Positions 7,301 to 9,452 of a stretch of 9,452 bases of DNA are shown here, piece by piece; the stretch's first letter is position 1, and every line of letters begins with the position of its first letter. Both the position numbers and the translations under genes were made by a program. The DNA is from Berkiella sp964502705. Lineage in GTDB: Bacteria; Pseudomonadota; Gammaproteobacteria; Berkiellales; Berkiellaceae. The notes beneath the pieces are model-generated. The model worked only from the letters and a program-made list of their open reading frames with translations, was not told the origin of the DNA and did no database searches. The stretch covers positions 1-9,452 of the forward strand of contig CAZCXZ010000125.1 in NCBI GenBank assembly GCA_964502705.1, read 5' to 3'.

Positions 7301-9410
7301 GGATTAGAACCGTATAACTTCCAGGATCCTTGGCTCGGTAATCGAATGTAATTCCTTCTGCTTTCGACACCAGTTTTTTTACTTCTACTATTTTTTTCTT
7401 TAGTTGGTTACTTCTAAAAAAAAACTTACCAATACCTTGGGATAAAACAGAAGTCCAATCATTGTAAATGATGTATGCCTTCAGTTCAACACCGGCAACG
7501 GCTTTACCTTGAGTATTCACAGTAATCGCACCAAACTGAAATGGTTTTTCCAAGGATTGGTATCTATCGTTACATTTAGAACCAACATAGGTTTCCGATG
7601 GATTGTAAGGTAAACTTGCAGATTTAGTAACTGTTTTTCCATCTACATCATAAACGGAAGATTCAATGATCATTTGATAAGGATCTGCAATTTCAATTTC
7701 TTCACCGTCAGTGTTGAACTTATTTGTGAGAGAAGTTAAAGGAATGTCTAATTTAAATTGTCCTTTGTTATCAAGCACTCCTTCCGACCCAGTTATATAT
7801 TCTGAATTTCCACCTGAATATTCATCTTCATAATCATACCATGAGTCAGAAAAATTATAATTGCGGAATTGTTCAAAATTAATATTTCGTTTCCTTTTTA
7901 GGACCGAATAACTTACCTTAGCTCCTCCCATTGGAGCTCCAAACATATACTTACCTTCAACAGCTCCTTTGATATTTTGGTCTTTGTTTACAGCACTAGC
8001 TAGTAAAACATTAACCATAAAGTTGACAGGCCGAAACTCCTCTACTTGAAAGGTATCATAGGTAATGGATTGGTCTAAACCAGATATGCCAACAGATACA
8101 GAATAATGTCCAAGTGGTGCATCTGATGGTATCACATAACTTGAATAAACTCCTCCCTGCTGAGTTGAAGTCACATTCGAGCTGCTTACTTCCTTACCTC
8201 GTGAATCTTGAATCTGGATATTTAAAGATTTTGAAGCATACGGAACTAAAATCCCGTTTCTTCTATCCGAAAGAGAGGCTTTGATTTCTACACGATCCCC
8301 CGGTCTATATAATTTTCTGTCAAAGTATATTTTACCTTTAACATGATTGTTAGAATAATACTCTGAATAACCTTCGATATGCGTTTCGTTAAAATGTAAA
8401 AAAGCTTTATCGCCGGAGGTCTCTTCGGCAATTAACACTGATTTATCGATAGATTTTGGATCTAAAATTGAGGGAACAGTACAATGTCCTTCTTTATCAG
8501 TTTTGCAAGTTCCCCGTAGATTTCCTTTTTCATAAAGACTGATGTTGGTATCGGAAACTGGCTCTGCTTTTGATAATGTATGTACCCAAACATGAAGTGA
8601 ATTAGGATCTAACTTTGTTGTGATGCCTAGATTAGTTGACTGTAAATAGATTGATTCTGTTTTGAACTCTTCCTTGTTACCGTCTCCTATTACATTTGCA
8701 CCCAATTGGAAAGCGATCCAGCCTTTGGTATTGGGTTTCGAACCAAAATAAGAATCAATGTCCATACCTTGGTTTCCAAAAGAGTTTACCTTTACTCCAG
8801 ATTTCCAAACTGAATTTTTCCAATTCAATTGACCGACATAAGAATGATAACCATTTCCTTTATTAGCAATTGCTTCCACTAAAATGGGGACTGTGAGTTC
8901 CGCTGATCTAATTTTAAATTCAGGAACATTCGAAATAGAAATAGGAAGGACTTTGTTTAGATTGGATTCAAAAATATTTTCCCGAGACATATAAAAGGAA
9001 GGTTTTCTGATCATTGCCGGAAGTTTAAAACTAACAGGTGTTTCTAAGAAACAATCGTTTGTGGCATAAAACTTTCCAATTTTAATTTCATATTCGACGC
9101 CTGGATCAAAGTTCCAATGATCCAAGGAAAATTCGCGACTTATGTAGGAAGAGTATCGTGAATATTCAGTCTTAAGTGGTGGATGGATAGAAATTGCTTC
9201 TGCTAACTCAGGGAAATCAGTATCTTCAGAAATTTGGATTTTATAGTCCCATAGATCTTCCAGATATTTAAGATCCGTTGTGTCTAGTTTAACTTCGATT
9301 CGGCAACTACTTGGAAAGACGGTGCGTTTGATAGACCGAAAAAAACCACCGACAGAATTGCAGGAACTAAAGAAAAATAAAAAACTAAACGCCAATGCCA
9401 ACTTACGCAT
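4341..9410 (-). CDS. Bacterial alpha-2-macroglobulin lipoprotein with intact thioester (YfhM-like)
   Basis: This 1689-residue protein is close to E. coli YfhM (about 1650). It begins with a lipoprotein signal peptide, M-R-K plus a hydrophobic run and F-F-S-S-C, with Cys17 as the lipidated residue. A series of beta-sandwich (MG) domains follows. The MG2 signature Y-R-P-G-D is at 368-372, and F-Q-V-E-E-F-R-P at 454-461 opens the next domain. A Gly/acid-rich loop at about 929-951 sits where the bait region is expected. R-K-D-F-R-Y-T-A-Y-W-N-P (953-964) and L-P-D-N-L-T (980-985) mark the core domain (PF00207). The thioester motif C1193-M-E-Q1196 opens an all-helical domain, followed by C-terminal MG domains ending near Y-H-P-Q-F-F (1673-1678). 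The protein should trap proteases: bait cleavage exposes the thioester, which bonds to the attacker. C302 and C310 could form a disulfide. ATG 9410 is secure: an in-frame TAG lies at 9443-9441 with no other start between, and GGAG is well placed. The stop overlaps pbpC, its usual partner. Confidence 0.96.
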   Translation of the reverse strand: MRKLALAFSFLFFFSSCNSVGGFFRSIKRTVFPSSCRIEVKLDTTDLKYLEDLWDYKIQISEDTDFPELAEAISIHPPLKTEYSRYSSYISREFSLDHWNFDPGVEYEIKIGKFYATNDCFLETPVSFKLPAMIRKPSFYMSRENIFESNLNKVLPISISNVPEFKIRSAELTVPILVEAIANKGNGYHSYVGQLNWKNSVWKSGVKVNSFGNQGMDIDSYFGSKPNTKGWIAFQLGANVIGDGNKEEFKTESIYLQSTNLGITTKLDPNSLHVWVHTLSKAEPVSDTNISLYEKGNLRGTCKTDKEGHCTVPSILDPKSIDKSVLIAEETSGDKAFLHFNETHIEGYSEYYSNNHVKGKIYFDRKLYRPGDRVEIKASLSDRRNGILVPYASKSLNIQIQDSRGKEVSSSNVTSTQQGGVYSSYVIPSDAPLGHYSVSVGISGLDQSITYDTFQVEEFRPVNFMVNVLLASAVNKDQNIKGAVEGKYMFGAPMGGAKVSYSVLKRKRNINFEQFRNYNFSDSWYDYEDEYSGGNSEYITGSEGVLDNKGQFKLDIPLTSLTNKFNTDGEEIEIADPYQMIIESSVYDVDGKTVTKSASLPYNPSETYVGSKCNDRYQSLEKPFQFGAITVNTQGKAVAGVELKAYIIYNDWTSVLSQGIGKFFFRSNQLKKKIVEVKKLVSKAEGITFDYRAKDPGSYTVLILNKDKVFSRVDFYAYQKESYYTWDFRGDDSIELRSDKKEYQIGDTAKILIKSPLQNSRVIVTVERDSVYFKKSFLMKGNSAPIEIPIDESYLPNVDVNVVMLSGRLPVPEGLSAEDIKEFNEQDLGAPKAKTGSITLKVDLTSRNAPVVIKTDKTEYQPREKVKLSIKTIPGAELTVSVADRGVLDLVGYSFQSPIQMFYQYWYSIIKTYELRSMIIKHYIYENKGDSPGGDYGEDSGGGFSAELESGARKDFRYTAYWNPVVIADNNGDADLNFTLPDNLTTFRVMVASSANGKYGASNSEFIVKKNLVVQKTVARFIRVGDSLDLGGSITNNTKINGKFRYKIESKYLAEEKGWQSIELAAGQTKEVLRTFQITESQFIKLKLNQPKEDVILSYQITVEPDKDAVLANFKKSELTDSLIVTLPIKEFDPVTSVQFSGYTDAEYKTVIPFPKKDSILLNKGSLDIRMSGTALTALKSAFDFYESNPYFCMEQRTSAYLLSISAGELLKEFQYKAPNKDSYDFTQIEKLFLDEMSEFQSAEGSFRLWKGNGRSGYPYLTAYIVSVMQIAKDKGKRTNPAAYNSAIQFLINYVKNPTETSIDSYQTLSLIYSVLYKDKKEVSSLEKTLIDHFEDLNLKSRGIFLTAYAENHKLDSPNSDPIFKKLYDDFNQYIEYDKDLFIIKPLKKNKDESYYYSYYNSTSVLGHYLRLLLRVDSKNPKIVSLVKSIMMDRQNSYWTDSHSVGTIALALSEYRNRFESTSVDTEGQTIFGEKKLIDESFSASSDSIYKEEITFDRLFDGKDPSSRPIIFKRTSSEGRLYFQSRLLYVPVKDSTVQKFNGLEIRKTLYQINGRNDDGNPILKEVSNLQRGSTYLVKLKVLSTKDHAFAMIVDPIPSNTEIVNTSFLTEKESDAEDTDVSESFYGGYKEYRDDRVIFSEDRIEKGETEFSYIIRPVAKGNSIMPASKTFLMYHPQFFGNTNTLRVKVE
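5823..5834 (-). other. Thioester motif CMEQ
   Basis: The minus-strand codons TGT ATG GAA CAA encode Cys1193-Met-Glu-Gln1196, matching the C-x-E-Q consensus that forms the internal Cys-Gln thioester. The flanks N-P-Y-F before and R-T-S-A-Y-L-L after fit the family pattern P-Y-x-C-x-E-Q-x-x-S. The motif is complete, so this is a thioester-type macroglobulin and not one of the variants that lost it. Confidence 0.95.
6558..6626 (-). other. Gly/acid-rich loop, probable bait region of the macroglobulin
   Basis: Residues about 929-951 are rich in Gly, Asp, Glu and Ser (G-D-S-P-G-G-D-Y-G-E-D-S-G-G-G) and look disordered. They come just before the conserved W-N-P motif that opens the PF00207 domain. 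In human alpha-2-macroglobulin the protease bait region occupies the equivalent place. The bait assignment is by position only. Confidence 0.6.
9360..9410 (-). other. Lipoprotein signal peptide with lipobox Cys17
   Basis: This stretch encodes residues 1-17: a basic start (M-R-K), a hydrophobic core (L-A-L-A-F-S-F-L-F-F-F), then S-S-C. Large Phe residues at -3 and -4 with Ser at -1 and -2 suit the loose spirochaetal lipobox better than the strict E. coli L-A-G-C form. After the Cys come N-S-V-G-G, with no acidic residue. Confidence 0.88.
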
Positions 9411-9415
9411 GAGAA

Positions 9416-9420
9416 CTCCG
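9416..9420 (-). promoter_or_regulatory. Ribosome binding site of the alpha-2-macroglobulin gene
   Basis: CGGAG on the minus strand is followed by five bases (TTCTC) and ATG at 9410. This is a good Shine-Dalgarno element and fixes the start. Only 42 bases of upstream DNA are in the window and no promoter can be recognised in them. Confidence 0.8.
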
Positions 9421-9452
9421 AAATTCGAATGTTCCCTGTTCTACGATGGATA

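Noticed and set aside
9403..9452. Possible tail of an upstream minus-strand gene ending in TAA within the macroglobulin start (8-bp overlap)
   Set aside because: Only about 15 codons are visible before the window edge, too few to tell a real C-terminus from chance.
9429..9452. Possible divergent gene start (ATG at 9429, + strand)
   Set aside because: There is no ribosome binding site upstream and only eight codons before the edge.
1..9452. Search for CRISPR arrays, tRNA or rRNA genes, insertion sequences and attachment sites
   Set aside because: None seen by eye. The window is almost entirely coding, with no spaced direct repeats or transposase-like proteins.

Overview
The window looks like a piece of a spirochaete chromosome, most likely Leptospira. 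The evidence is AT-rich DNA, a lipoprotein signal peptide with a Phe/Ser-rich lipobox of spirochaetal type, and short gene borders. The genus is inferred from style and gene content; no marker gene here proves it. All four genes are open reading frames without visible frameshifts, and almost no DNA is non-coding.

Layout. Positions 1-528 (+ strand) hold the 3' part of a TetR-family repressor whose start lies left of the window. It converges on three minus-strand genes, read from right to left. First is a 1689-residue bacterial alpha-2-macroglobulin lipoprotein with an intact CMEQ thioester (4341-9410). Next is a penicillin-binding protein 1C, pbpC (2155-4344). Last is a membrane-anchored, Thr-type phosphotransferase of the sulfatase/LtaS/EptA superfamily (525 to about 2174). 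The genes overlap or abut: GTGA (4 bp) between the macroglobulin and pbpC, a probable 20-bp overlap between pbpC and the phosphotransferase, and a 4-bp tail-to-tail overlap with the TetR gene. The only DNA not assigned to a gene is the last 42 bases (9411-9452), which carry the macroglobulin's ribosome binding site.

How the genes may work together. Pairing of a thioester alpha-2-macroglobulin with PBP1C is known from other Gram-negative bacteria (yfhM-pbpC in E. coli). There it is thought to form an envelope defence and repair pair: the macroglobulin traps proteases that breach the outer membrane, and PBP1C makes peptidoglycan. The less familiar part here is the third member, a five-helix membrane enzyme with a catalytic domain outside the cytoplasm, apparently in the same transcript. 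Its residues suggest transfer of a phosphate-linked head group (phosphoglycerol or phosphoethanolamine type) rather than sulfate hydrolysis. Its substrate is unknown. A spirochaete with lipopolysaccharide is not expected to make classical lipoteichoic acid, so a lipid A, glycolipid or periplasmic glycan target is more plausible. The three-gene unit is the best candidate here for an under-described envelope system.
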